Program-made: the position numbers and the translations under genes
Notes under the pieces: model-generated
Told to the model about the DNA's origin: nothing
Databases searched by the model: none
The model's input: only the letters and a program-made list of their open reading frames with translations
Part shown: in pieces, positions 22,916-34,076 of the stretch
How positions within the stretch are numbered: position 1 is the stretch's first letter
Layout: each line of letters begins with the position of its first letter
Assembly (NCBI GenBank): GCA_004431415.1
Contig: QPMI01000444.1
Coordinates: forward strand, 1 to 64,000
Direction of reading: 5' to 3'
DNA: 64,000 nucleotides
From: Cyanophora paradoxa
Taxonomy: Eukaryota; Glaucocystophyceae; Cyanophorales; Cyanophoraceae

Positions 22916-25060
22916 CTAGTACTCGGTGACTTCGAGGGGCAAGGTCGGGGGAAGCAGGCCTAGCAGTGCGGCCCGCGTCTGCTCCTGGCGCCCCTTGGCG
23001 ACCACGGCCTGCGGCAGTTCTCAGCGGGCCGAGCGCGCCGGCGGGCGGCAGAGGGCCCAGCGGCAGGGCGCACCGTGAGGGAGTAGCGGGCTGCGTGGGG
23101 GGCCCGCCCCAGCGCCGCGAGCGGCTGGAGGCTCTCAGAATCCGGCAGGAAGAGCCGCAGGGAGGCGCGCCGCAGCCCGGGGGCACCCCTCGCGACCTCC
23201 TGCGGCGCGCGTCAGGGCCGGATCCAACGCCGAGGGCCCTGAAGGGAGGGGGGCACCTCGAGGAGCTCGGCGGGCGGCAAGGGACACGCGAGGGCGAGCC
23301 GCGTGAGCGCCGGGCGCGCGCCGCGGAGCAGGGCCGCCATCGCGCCGAAGTCCAGCGGGGGGAGGCTGGGCTTGCGGGAGGGGCCCGCCCAGGAGTTCGG
23401 GCGGGCGAGCCCGGCCCGTACCCTCGCCAGGTACCAGGGGTTCGGGCCCCTTGTCTCCGCGCTGCGGAAGTGAGCGTCCACTATGAACAGTTCAAGCGAC
23501 TCCAGCCGCGTCGCCCGCGCCAGCGCCGCGGCCGCCGCGGTCAGCAGGGCGCCCCCGCGGCTCGTCTCGGCGGTGGTCACGTAGTCCGGCAGCTGCGGGC
23601 GGGGCGTTGGCCGTCGCCGGCGCGCGAAGCCGGTGAGCGAGCGGCGGAGGCGGACCTGCAGGGAGAGGCGGAGGTGCCGCAGGTCCGCAAGGTCCGCGAG
23701 GCAGGGGAGGAACGGCGCGGCGGAGGAGAGGAGCTGCGCGATGGGCGCGGTGGGTGAGAGGGATCCGAAAGCTCGAAGAAAGCTCGAGGCCATACCCCCA
23801 GGGATAGGCTGCGAAGGTTCTTGAAGGCGGCGAAGCTCTCGCGGCAGGAGCGGGCGTCGACGAGGGCGAGCGGGAGGGTGCCCCAGACCGGGTCGCCCGC
23901 CAGCACCTCGAGGGAGGCGAGCTTCCCGCCCGCGAGGCCGGCCTGCAGCGCGGACAGGAGCGTCTCCCCGCACTGGTGCGCGTCCGCAACGACGCGCAGC
24001 TCCTGCAGAGACGCGATCTTGGCGAGGGGTGCGAGCTCCAGCAGGCGTGCGGGGCTCGTGGCCTGGACGTCGACGGCGCGCAGGCCAGGCCAGCCACTGG
24101 CCAGCCGTTCCTGCGCGAAACTCGACGCGGCGCAAAGCGCCGCGCGGATCGGAGCGCACCCAGAGGCCCTGGCTCGCCAAGTCGAGGGCGTTGCGGGCGG
24201 ATTCGATCGTGAGGCAGCGGGTGGTCGCGCAGGGGAGCAGCGCGATCAGGAACAAAGCGGCTAATTCCTTCCGCGATCCGATGCTCCGCGGCGTCGGCGT
24301 CAGCGTCGTCGTTGAACGCTGGTCGTCGTGGCCCGAAGAGGATCCGAAATACACTTCGGCTTCTCCGAATGCCTTGGAGAAGATGACGTGCTCTAGAGCG
24401 CCCGAGGCCGCGAGCGCTGCGAGCAGAGCTGCCGCGAATCGATCAGCAGTGTATGGCGCGGCGGCCGCAACGTCAACGCGCGCGGCCCCGCGGCCGCGGC
24501 GCCGGCGCTGTCACGGCGCTGCGCGTGACGGCCAGACGCGGGCGCTCACCCGTGGACGATGTCCAATAGTTGTTCAGTTCGGCGCTCTCCTCCGCTGACA
24601 GGGCGTTCCGATGCGCGCGCGCGAGGAAGTCAAAGATCTCCCTGCTTTGGGGGCCGCCGCCAATTGAGACACGCCGGGCTCCCTTCGACGCTCCCTGCTT
24701 CAGCTGTCCCGTCAGCCACTGCAGGAACCCAGTACGGTTGCGGCAGAGCTGCAGAGGATCGCTCGGCTGCGCCGCGTCCACCCGCGCTGCGAGCTCGAGG
24801 CGAAGCTCATCGAACTCGACGCTGGTCAGCAGGCGCCTCCAGCGGCGATCCAGCGACCAGAGCTTGCTCCTCTCGTACGCATCGACGAGCTCCAGCCTGC
24901 TGAGGATTCGCGAGAAGAGCTCGTCGGGCAGCTGGTCGAACGGGTTCTCCGTCCCTTCGTCCCCCGTATCGGCTACATGGGGCCCTTGCGGCGCGACGGG
25001 AGGTGCGGCTGGGGCGTCTTCCAGCTGCAGGCGCGCGCGCTTCGCGGCTGGCGGCTGCAT
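22916..25060 (-). CDS. F-box protein with leucine-rich C-terminal region
   Basis: The start is the ATG at complement 25058-25060. A basic, Ala/Pro-rich N-terminus (PPAAKRARLQLEDAP) leads into an F-box, FDQLPDELFSRILSRLELVD, followed by RSKLWSLDRRWRRLL. This part is a single long exon to about 24.5 kb. LRR-like exons follow: LASLQELRVVADAHQCGETL in part, FKNLRSLSLGV, LADLRHLRLSLQVRL, RLESLELFIVDAHF, ALTRLALACPLPPAEL, RASLRLFLPDSESL. It ends KGRQEQTRAALLGLLP...VTEY with the stop complement at 22916-22918. By family knowledge, F-box proteins recruit substrates to SCF ubiquitin ligases through Skp1, and the LRR part would bind the substrate. Intron edges in the LRR half are approximate. Confidence 0.75.
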
Positions 25061-25081
25061 TTGCTGCTCAATGTCTGCCGT

Positions 25082-25118
25082 CAGAGTGTACCCCCCCAGT
25101 CAGAGTGTACCCCCCAGT
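25082..25118. repeat. Two tandem copies of an 18-19 bp unit
   Basis: The unit CAGAGTGTACCCCCCAGT occurs twice side by side, the first copy with one extra C, just upstream of the F-box gene start. It resembles the GTACCCC donors of local introns but no exon is evident here. Confidence 0.8.
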
Positions 25119-25799
25119 TAGCTTAAGGGGGGGCACTCTCTAGTTTTCATGGGGCATCCATCCATGCGCCGGCATTTGGGACAATTGGCGCACTCTAAGG
25201 AGCCCGGAGCTGCAACAATCCTTGTTCTAGCATGAATAATGATTGTAGGCACGCGCTGGAGGGCCGGCGCCGCCGTTTGGGCGGACGCGCGCCGGACCGT
25301 AACGGTCACCTGGAACCGATTGGCCGAAAATGTGTTGGGTACATCGGTATTTGGAGCATCCTGCACTGAATCTTTGTGTTCAGATCCACAGTGAACGTTA
25401 ACTGCGCACTCGCGCCGTAGTGCCAGCGCGGCGACCCGCGCCGCGGATCAAGGCGCTTGGGGGTACACGCAGCCTGACACCGGCTAGCTGGGCGTCAGAT
25501 TTGAACGCGACGTCGACATCTGACGGAGCTCGAGCGTGGAACTTCGCGATCGGGAGCGTAGAACTTCGGAATGTACATCTACAGGTACACGCCGTGGGAC
25601 GGTCTGGTGCGCGTTCGGGCACTGACGCTGTCGGTGCGTTGCGCCGCGTGCACGTGCGCCGCCCACGCGTACGGCCGGGCGCGCGGTGCACGTGGCCATG
25701 GCCAGGCGCCGTACGTGCCGCGCCGCTGTACGCGTGGCGCGTGAGCTGAGCTGACGCCGACGCGGCGCGTACAGAGCCGAAATGACGAAGATGAGTGCA
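25119..25799. other. Intergenic interval, little recognised
   Basis: No convincing gene. A few exon-like blocks on the plus strand (for example SWASDLNATSTSDGARAW near 25.49 kb) may belong to the weak candidate at 25770-26043. Confidence 0.35.
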
Positions 25800-26043
25800 A
25801 GGACGTCGACGTCGACACTGACAGCGAGCCGAGCATCGAGGTGGTGTGGAACCACGAGCCGGACGATCCATATCTTCGCGCCTTGCGGCGGTCCGCAGTG
25901 AACAGCCACGTCCACCACGGCCGGCAGACTATCAGCCAGATCCTGGAGTTGATGCATTTCTCAGCCTCTGGAAGGAGCTCGCCGAGGACGCGGACTGGGA
26001 CCCGGATTTCGCTGCCTGGGTTCGGGAGAAGTTCGTGCCTTAA
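25770..26043 (+). pseudogene. Possible terminal exon of a short or broken gene
   Basis: After an acceptor-like GCGTACAG, a stretch reads KDVDVDTDSEPSIEVVWNHE, acidic and protein-like. It then appears to change frame near 25890 into FLSLWKELAEDADWDPDFAA..., ending at TAA 26041-26043. No intron of normal length explains the frame change, which suggests an indel, a decayed gene or a wrong join. No family recognised. Confidence 0.3.
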
Positions 26044-26628
26044 GTTGTACATCGGTACCGGCCGCGGTGCTGAGTTCGCCGCGCCCGCGCGCCGCGGCGC
26101 CGGCGCCGCACGCGCATATGCATGCGCAACGGGTTCGATGTCGATGTAAGCGGCTTCGACGCTTGGCCCCTGCGGCGATGCAGACATGACTGGATAAAGA
26201 GTAAAAGCTTATGACGTGCGTGCAAACATACCGGGGTGAGGCCCTGGAGCTTGTGGCCATGGTTCCCGCGCTTCATTGCTGGGGGGTACACTCTCCCCCG
26301 GCCTCCGGCCGCTCGGATTTTACCCCACAGCTCGTTCTTAAGCTTGGCCTGCCGGCCAGCTCAAGTATGCAGCTGCTGGCTGCAGCCTGCAGCCTGCAGG
26401 TGCGCGCTGAACGTACACGTAACGCCAGCAGGCTCAGTTTGCATTGACTTTGCAAGTGAATTTCGTCTTGCCGCTTTCCCCCCCCCCTTGAGGGGATACG
26501 CGTGCGAAGCAAGCAGCGGGCCGTCGGAGGCCGATGCGCCTCGTGCCCAACCCCTCGGTAGCTTTCTGGTCTTGATACAGCCTGTGCTGCCCCTGCCGCG
26601 GCGCAACGGCCGGGCGCACCGCTCGAGA
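26044..26628. promoter_or_regulatory. Upstream region of the RING-H2 gene
   Basis: No coding evidence. It contains a short CTGCTGGCTGCAGCCTGCAG repeat cluster near 26371-26399. It presumably holds the promoter and 5' UTR of the gene that starts at 26629. Confidence 0.35.
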
Positions 26629-29600
26629 ATGCGAGCTAGGAGCCGCTGGACCGGCGGGTCTTGCGCGCGCCTCCTTGTGGCGGCCGTGCTCGCGCTTCTG
26701 GTCGGAGCTTGCCGCTCGCAGTCAGGTTCGCAGCCACGTGGGTGCCTGCTGTTGCTCTCCCCCTGTACGAAGGCACGCGTGCAGCACGGCTGTCGCTGCT
26801 GGAACCGGCCAACTTCGCGGTGCTCGTGCATGGCGAGCCCGTGGATCTTGTGTGGTCGGCGGAGAGCCTGGGCCCACGCAACGTGACCATCTCGACTATC
26901 GGTGCGGGTTGACGATTTTGCGGCCATGCCGCCTGCTCGCCGAGTCGCGCCGTCGCAGCGGCGGAAACCTCGAACCAGACAGACCACTTCACCGTGCCGC
27001 AGGACCCCGCGCGCACGACCTACACCCCGAGCACCGATCTTGCGCCGGGCCGGTTCGCCCTGCCTCGCCGCGGCGTCGCGCTGCGGGGCACGAGCGGGGT
27101 CGGCAGATACGCGCTGCAGGTCTTCACGGCCGTCGGCTCAAGCAATATCGGTGCGGGGCCCCGCCTGCTGAGCCCGGCTCGCACGCCGCCGCCCCGCCGC
27201 TCAGCCCGCCGCAGGCGACTGGTCCCTGGTGGCCATCAAGCCCCCGTCCCCCGGTGCGGGCTCCCCGCCCCTAGCTCCACAGCCGGGCTCACGCGGCGCA
27301 TGCGCAGGCGGCGCGGCGGCGATCTTCACGCCCTTCAACGGGGCCGTCCTCGTGTACAACCAGAGCCTCCAGGTGACTGTCGGCTTCTCCAGCCGCGTAA
27401 CCTACGGCACCCACTTCAACATGACCCTCACGGGTACTTTTCCGGCCCCGCCCCCGCCCCGGCCCCACCCTGCCCCCGCCTTCCTGAGGCGTGGGGCAGG
27501 CGACGGCGTGTCGCTGCGCATGTTCTCGTTCCGGAAGCTGCTGGCGGGGACGTGGAACGGGACGTGGACAGTGCCCGACTGGCTCCCGCTGGGCCGCTAC
27601 ACCGTCAACCTCGCCTCCGCCTCCGGGAACCACACCCTGCAGGACTCCGTCCGCGTCCTCGTCTACTACAACTTCCCCAGTCCGAATCCCGGCGGAGCCC
27701 CTTTTCCCTGCTGTTCGCTGGGGTTCCGAGCGGGGCGGGGCGGGCCGCAGACGCGCCGGAGAACGCGCCGAAGGACCCGCTGGGTGTGGCCGCGCTGGGC
27801 ACGGAGACGCCCCGGGGCGAGGACAACCTCTCCTTCTTCCGCATCGCCAGCACCTGGTCCGCGGGGCCGTCGACCTCCTTTCTTTTCTCGCCCCACGCGC
27901 CCCCTCCCGTGCCTCCAGGCCGCAGCTCTCGGTGATGCCCGTGCGGTGGAAGTGGCTCGGCGTCCCCAACGTCGCCGTGCGCCCGGGCCGGCGCTGGCCG
28001 GCGCGCCGCCTTCCTGCGCCCTCCCGCCGCCGATCCGTGCCCCTGCCGCAGATCTCGGTGCGGCTGCGGAGCGACTGCGTGCAGATCTCGCAGTGGGACG
28101 CCTACCGCTACGCCTGCGCCGGTGCGCCCCGCCCGCCCCGCCCCGCCCCGCCCGCTCCGCCCCGCCGCGCCGGCCGACGGCCGCGCCCCCTCCCTCCCTC
28201 CCGCAGGGACGACGTACCTGGCGGCGTACCCCGGGACGTTCTCGGGGATGCTCTTCTGGCTGGTGCCCCGCATCCGCGGCGTCATGTTCCTCGAGGCCCG
28301 CCCCCGGCCCCGCTCCGGCCTTCTCTTCTCTTAGAAGTGGCCGCAGATCTTCGCGACGAGGGGCGGCCTCACCCGCACCGACTCCCTCCAGGGCGCCATC
28401 TGGACCCCCGTGCGCCCCCGCTGCCCCACGCTGCGCTTCGCGCCGCCCGCCCCCGCCGAGTCCCGCCCCCGGCAGTCCTTTACGGTGACGAGCGTGGTGC
28501 CGAGGACCTCCCTGGTCGCCCGCATGAAGCTGCCCGCCCTCAGCTACGACTCGTGGGCGGTGGACGACGAGAAGCCCAACGCCTACCGCCTCGCCCTCAG
28601 CAGCGCCCTCAACGTCTCCGCCGAGCGCCTCAGCATCCTCTCCGCCACCGCCGGCTCCGTCTACGTCGAGACCGAGTTCGCCGCCGCCGGTGCGCCCCGC
28701 CCCGCCCCGCCCGCCGCGCCCCCTCGAGAGGCCCTCCAGACGCCCCGGCTGAGGCCCCGGCCCCTGCTTGCTCGCAGGCTCCGGGCCCTCCGTCTCCGAC
28801 GTGCGGGGCGCGCTGCAGACCGTGCGCCGCCGCCAGTGGCGACCGCCGCCGACGCCCCCGCGCGGCCTGGCTCACTCCGGGGGCGCAGAAGGGCCCCTTC
28901 GACCTGGGGTCGGGCCTGGGGACGGTCGCGCTCGACGCCCTCCTGCAGAACCCGAGCGCCCAGGCCGGCGAGCCCGGCTTCATCGGCTGTGCGCTCCGCT
29001 TCTCGCCCCCGCGCCCCGCGCCCCTGACCGGCCCCGCAGCGGAGGGCGGGGGCCCCACCGACGGCGGCGGCGACGGCGGCGGGGGCAGCCTCACGCCGAC
29101 CTTCAGCCCGCGGCCCGTGTACAACGACAACGCGCGCCCCGCCCCCGCCCTTCCCCTCCCATCTACCCGCCCCGCCCCCTCCTGACGCCGCCCGCAGAAC
29201 AACTCGACGACGTGGGGCCCGACCTTCCTCTCGATCATGGTCGTGGTGGCGATTCTCGGCATCTTCATCTGCGCCGTCGCCACCCGCCTCGCCCTCTACG
29301 TCTGGTGCCTCCGCCGCCGCCGCTCCGGCTTCTCGATGGAGCCCACGGGCACGGACGTCGTCGTCACGGAGGACGGCCAGCAGTACGAGGTCCAGTGGGT
29401 CGGCGGGCGCCCCACCGCCCGCCGGCGCCTCCCGGGGGGGCCCCCCGGCCCCCCGCCCTCCAAGTTCATGAACGCGCGGGGCGGCATCAACGGCTACGCC
29501 CGCGCCCTCGTCGAGTCGCGCACCTTCGGGGAGGCCGACATCGCCACCCGCGCCGACCAGGAGTGCGCCGTTCCCCTGCGGCCCTCCGTCACCCTCGCCC

Positions 29601-30869
29601 CTCCCCTCCACTCGTCTGACGCGGCCCTGGCAGGCGGTGCGCGGTGTGCCTGACGGAGTACGAGGCGGGGGAGCAGATGCGGATCCTGCCGTGCATGCAC
29701 GGGTACCACAAGGCGTGCATCGACACCTGGCTGCACCAGAAGACGACGTGCCCGATGTGCCACTTCGACCTCAACAAGCACTTCCTCGAGCAGGAGGCGG
29801 CCGGCAACCTCGTCTTCAACCCGCCGCCCCCGCGCGCCCGCCACCGCCGGCCCCGCGGCTCCCCGCTCGGGCCCGACGGCGCCCCGCTCGGGTCCGAGGA
29901 GGGCCAGCCCTCGGACGGCGAGCCGGGGGCCCCGGGGCCCGTCCCCCAGGCCGTCGCCCTCTGGGACGCCGGGCCCGGCCCCGGCCCCAGCCGCCCGCCC
30001 CATGCCCCTCTTCGGCTTCCGCCTCGGCGGGCGCCGCGGCCGCCGCGGCCGCCGCGGCGAGGAGGCGGCCGCCGCCGCCGCGGGGCGAGAGATGCAGCCC
30101 GTGCCGCCGCTGTACGCGGGGCGGCGCCCCCGCCGCAGTCGCTGTCGGCGGCGCTCGCGGCGCAGGCGGGCCCCGCCGGGGGCGAATTCCGCACCCTCGA
30201 GAACGTGCGCCTCGACATGGGGCACCCCACCGCCTCGGGCTTCGCCCCCCTCGAGTCGGAGCCGCCCCTACCCCCGACCGGCGCCGTCCCCCCCGCCCCG
30301 GCCGCGACGTGGCAGCCGCTGCCGCCCCTCGCCTCCTTCGCCCCGGCCGCCGGCCCCTCCGGCTCGCGCTACGGGTCGCCGGCGGGCCCCGCGGCGGCGG
30401 CGCCGGCGCGGGAAGTCGCGGGTACGTCGTCGGGGGCGCGCCGGCCCCGCCGCCGGCCCTCCGCGCCTCCGACTTCGGCCTGGACCCGGAGAGCGAGGAC
30501 GAGAGCGACGCCCCCGCCCCGCCCGCCGCCTCTGGCTACGCCAACTTCCCCGCTCCGGCCGCGCCCGCCGCCTCTGGCTACGCCAACTTCCCCGCTCCAG
30601 CCGCGCCCGCCGCCTCCGGCTACGCCAACTTCCCCGCCCCGGCCGCGCCAGCCGCATCTGGCTACGCCAACTTACCCGCCCCGGCCGCGGCGGCGGCGGC
30701 GGCGCCGGGGCGGTCGGTCGGTGGCTACCTGGTGGCGGGCGGTCGCGAGCCGCCGGCCCTCGCCTCGGACCTCGGCGCCGAGAGCGGGGACGAAAGCGAG
30801 CGGGGGGGCGCCACCGCGCCGGCCCCCTCCGGCCCGCAGCCCGTCCGCAACGGCTACATTGTCAGCTGA
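26629..30869 (+). CDS. Single-pass membrane RING-H2 protein with large ectodomain (probable E3 ubiquitin ligase)
   Basis: ATG 26629 opens a signal peptide (ARLLVAAVLALLVGA, then CRSQ). The ectodomain begins with a KRE9/KNH-like beta-sandwich (SLLEPANFAVLVHGEPVDLV, then WSAESLGPRNVTISTI). A second similar module is IFTPFNGAVLVYNQSLQVTV to RVLVYYNFP. Further exons: ISVRLRSDCVQISQWDAYRY, YLAAYPGTFSGMLFWLVPR, and a SEA-like alpha/beta segment at 28.48-28.69 kb. There are many N-glycosylation motifs (NVT, NQS, NHT, NVS, NNST). The membrane helix is SIMVVVAILGIFICAVATRL, near 29.23-29.29 kb. The RING-H2 finger follows at 29.63-29.77 kb: CAVCLTEYEAGEQMRILPC, CMHGYHKACIDTW, CPMC. The Pro/Ala-rich tail holds four SGYANFP repeats and ends at TGA 30867-30869. 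Most introns start GTGCG; one (near 27889) appears to start GC. The ligase role is inferred from the RING-H2 family. Confidence 0.82.
30516..30692 (+). repeat. 42-nt coding repeat (14 residues), four copies, in the RING-H2 tail
   Basis: The unit SGYANFPAPAAPAA is encoded four times in tandem with few changes (the last copy has SGYANLPAP). The length is a multiple of three, so the frame is kept and copy number could vary between strains. Confidence 0.9.
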
Positions 30870-31484
30870 GGCCCGCCGCGATCCAGCTGGCCCCTTTTTC
30901 TGCAGTTCTCGCAAGCAGCACGCCCTCTTCGCTTTTAACAAATCCCGCCCCTCCAGGCCCCGGTTTAGCTGAACAGCCATCTTTTTATTTGTAAGTTGTA
31001 ACGCGCATGTATAGCAGTCTATAGCAGTCCTGTGGATTAGCGAGATTTCTATACGTTAAGCACGGTTTGCAGTAAACACGTCTAAGCCTCGAGCGCTCGG
31101 TCGCGGCGGGTGGGGGGAAAGGCTGGTGATGCAATTCGACAAGAAGCAGAGAATAAGAATGTGGAAGACAGAATTGCTATGTCGCGGCTGTACACGTAGC
31201 GGGCAGGAGAGCAGCACCATGCCAGGACCACAGAAATCGTCGCCCGCCTAACCTGCGCAGTTGCAAGGAGCTAAGCATCGAGCGGAACGGCGAGGGTAGC
31301 CAGGAGTCAGGCGAGCCATCTAATACGCGCGGTTAAAGAAGGGGAAAGGCGGCCGATGGGGAAAGATGTGCCAATCCCGATAGAGGAGATCACGTAGAGA
31401 ATCGTGAATCCGTTGGGAGTAAGGATGAGTCGCTCTGCCTGGTTTTTGAGCCAGAACGCCACGTGTGTGGGCGCTTCGACTGGT

Positions 31485-31578
31485 TTCGCCAGGCGAGAAA
31501 GAGGATAAGAGGGAAAGCGGGAAGATGGCTTCGCCAGGCGAGACTGAGGATAAGAGGGAAAGCGGGAAGCTGGCTTCG
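31485..31578. repeat. 45-bp tandem repeat, about 2 copies
   Basis: Units start TTCGCCAGGCGAGA at 31485 and 31530 and share GAGGATAAGAGGGAAAGCGG. The period is a multiple of three, and the minus strand is open across it (PLSLLSS repeated), but there is no other support for a gene. Confidence 0.8.
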
Positions 31579-31651
31579 ATCTCGCTAGGAGGAAGCGGCC
31601 TAAATGATATCGTTCTATAGAACGGGCTCAGAGCGATGGACAGACGCGCGC

Positions 31652-31740
31652 GCTGCGATCCGCGATTCGCGATGGCCCGGCGAGCTCGCGGGCGCACGCG
31701 AGGCGGTCTTGACCAATCCGCTGCGATCCGCGATTCGCGA
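31652..31740. repeat. 21-bp direct repeat containing a near-palindrome
   Basis: GCTGCGATCCGCGATTCGCG plus a final A occurs at 31652-31672 and again, unchanged, at 31720-31740. Each copy contains the near-palindrome TCCGCGATTCGCGA. Confidence 0.85.
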
Positions 31741-32304
31741 AGGCGAGCTGATGGGGCACAGGCCGCGCTGCCTCGGCTGCCTCGCAGGCGCGTGTGGCGA
31801 TCTTGCTCACGAAGCGTCTGTACCCCCACACAGCTAGCACCCCCCCTCTGCAGCACATTCAACGATGCGGAATCCGTCGCCTGCTCCCTATCTTCCACCG
31901 CCCCCTCAGGGAACATGTTCGCCGCTCGCCACGCCGCTTGCCACGCACCACACGAACTCACGCTCCCGCAGCTTCGCGCTATGGCGCTGCAGCCGGCGCG
32001 CAGCCGCCGCTCATATCGCCCGGAGCCGCTGGAGCAGCAGTATCATTGTCTGCGCCGCACTGGGCCGGGCGGGAAGGGTGGGCGGAGAGCTCAACCCGAC
32101 CGGTGCGCCCTAGCGATTCGCCGCGAGAGCTCCAAGTTTCCGAATAGCGATTTGCAAGCTTGCGCTTATCAAACGACCCACCCTCCGCCGCGCCCGCCGA
32201 GCAGCAGCTAAGCGGTTTCAAAAGTGCAGGCGCGCGGTCCGGTCCGAACGACCCCTGACACTTGCGCGTAGGTGGTGAACAGGCGGCCGAGCGAGGACGG
32301 GTCG

Positions 32305-33359
32305 ATGCACGGCATCAACACGGGCCCGTCGCTGATGAGCGGGATGGACAAGGCCGGGGCGGCGCGCACGGTGCTGTCGGAGCGCCGGCTGCTCGTCGAG
32401 GTGGTCGCGGCGCGGAACCTGCTCTCCGCGGGCGGGATGTTCGCGTATGTTTTACATTTATTGCTTATTATGCTCCCCGCATCCCGAATCCTCCCCGCAG
32501 CGGAAAGGAAAACAACGGGTACGTGCTGCTGGCCTTCGGCGAGGCCGGCTTCAAGACGCGGACGCGCTTCAACGAGGACCTGCCGATGTGGCGCCAGGAG
32601 GTGCGCCGCCGCCGCCCGGGGCCGCCGCCGCCGCCGGCTGGGGTCGCGAGCGCGCGGCCGCGCAGTTCTCGTTCCGCGTGGAGGCGGGGAGCCTGCTGCC
32701 GGACGGGCGGATGCACCCGCTGCACGTCGAGCTGCGGAGCCAGCGCGGGGAGGCGCCGGCCATGGAGGACCCGCTCCTCGGCTCCATCAACATCGACCTC
32801 AACGCGATGAAGTCCAACGAGAACTACAAGAGCTGGTACACCCTCAGCCTGCCCCCCGGCCGCGTCCGGCCCCCCATGTCCCGCGACGGCGACGTCCAGC
32901 TCTCGGTACCCCCGCGCCTGCACATGCTCTCTGTACCCTTTGCGATCCCTAATTTCCTACTAGATATTTCTTCTGGATTTCCCCAAGCTGCTGGAAGATA
33001 CGCGGAAGGACGAGCGGGAGCGATTCGCAACCAACTCCGCCAAGGCACGTCGCCGCCGTACCCCCCTGCCGCTGCGCCCGCGGGGCCGTAATCGTACCCC
33101 CTCCCCTGCAGACGATGGAGGTACAGCGAGCACTCGAGGCGCAAGTGGTTCAGGTGAGGGGCCCCCCCCGGCGGCCGTCGGGGCGCCCGGAGGGTCGCTG
33201 ACGGGGGCGGGGCAGCTGCGGAGGGAAAACGAGGAGCTGCGGGGCGGGGCGGTGAGCCGGCCGGTGCTGGGCCGGGGCGTGGTGAAGAAGGGCCAGTCCT
33301 CCTCGGGCCCTGCGGACGACGAGGACGAGCGGCAGTGCGCCCAGTGCACGATCTCGTAG
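32305..33359 (+). CDS. C2-domain protein with short C-terminal coiled coil
   Basis: The first in-frame ATG is 32305 (MHGINTGPSLMSGMDKAG). The reading frame stays open upstream to an acceptor-like CGCGTAG at 32271, so an earlier exon is possible. C2 domain: RRLLVEVVAARNLLSAGGM, then NNGYVLLAFGEAGFKTRTRF, AQFSFRVEAGSLLPDGRMH, LHVELRSQRGEAP, GSINIDLNAM and ENYKSWYTLSLP. The usual Ca-binding Asp cluster is not obvious, so it may be a Ca-independent C2. Helical exons follow: LLEDTRKDERERFATNSAK, TMEVQRALEAQVVQ, LRRENEELRGG, and a tail ending DERQCAQCTIS at TAG 33357-33359. The stop could instead be a GTAGGCC donor, in which case the CAQC pair might begin a zinc finger. A role in membrane or protein binding is inferred only from the C2 fold. 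Confidence 0.65.
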
Positions 33360-34076
33360 GCCGCGCGCCCCTCCCCCCTAGGCCTCCCGCCCCACCTGCC
33401 CCCGCCCCCGCCTGCCCCCGCCTGCCCCCCCCCCCCCCCCCCCCCTCCCCTTGCCTGTTCATCGCCCGAGTCCCCGGGCCCGCGAATTGGAACAAAACCG
33501 AAGCGGGCCTCGTGGGGACTGGATCCCTGAGCTTTAGCTCGCTCGAGCTCTAGATAGGGGGCCCCGTCCGGCCCCAGCGGGGGGCGGGGGCGGCCCGCTT
33601 CGCTGCCTTAGCCCGCGCTATAGCTACCTGTGTGAAAGCCGGCGTCTCGCGCGAGCTACGCGTATGTTACAGACGCAATATATACGAACTGCGACACAAA
33701 ACTGGGCTGGCGCTACAGCAGCGAGGCGGCGAACCCGCGGCGACGAGTGGACCGAGGCGTAGCGCCGGAGGCTGAGAGAAAGGAGAGTGCTTTCAAAAGA
33801 GGCGGATACGTAAGGCAAGGAGGGTTGGCGTGGCCGCTGCTGGCGGCAACGCTCGGGCTGACGAAGAGAAGGAACAGAGTGTCTCCTGGAATGCGGGCGC
33901 TCCCAGAAGAAGGAAGAGGAATAGAAGAGGAAGACGATGCAGAAGAGCCGAGCGTAAAAGACCGCGGCTCAACAGCCTGGAAACCCGACCTCGGCGCACG
34001 CGGTCAAGCCCGCACAAGGCAGGATCCACGGCCAGGCGGGGGCCGGCGCGGCTAGCTGCGATCTTCCTTGACGCAG
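33360..34076. other. Intergenic interval
   Basis: No gene recognised. A run of 21 C lies at 33425-33445. It separates the C2-domain gene (+) from the stop of the SAP30-like gene (-), so both ends are convergent here. Confidence 0.5.

Larger units (their letters stand above)
30870..32271. other. Long intergenic interval with short repeats
   Basis: No supported gene in about 1.4 kb. It contains a 45-bp tandem repeat (31485-31578) and a 21-bp direct repeat (31652 and 31720). A CTGAC branch-like motif and CGCGTAG acceptor at 32257-32271 suggest that the C2-domain gene may have an upstream exon in this interval. Confidence 0.45.
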
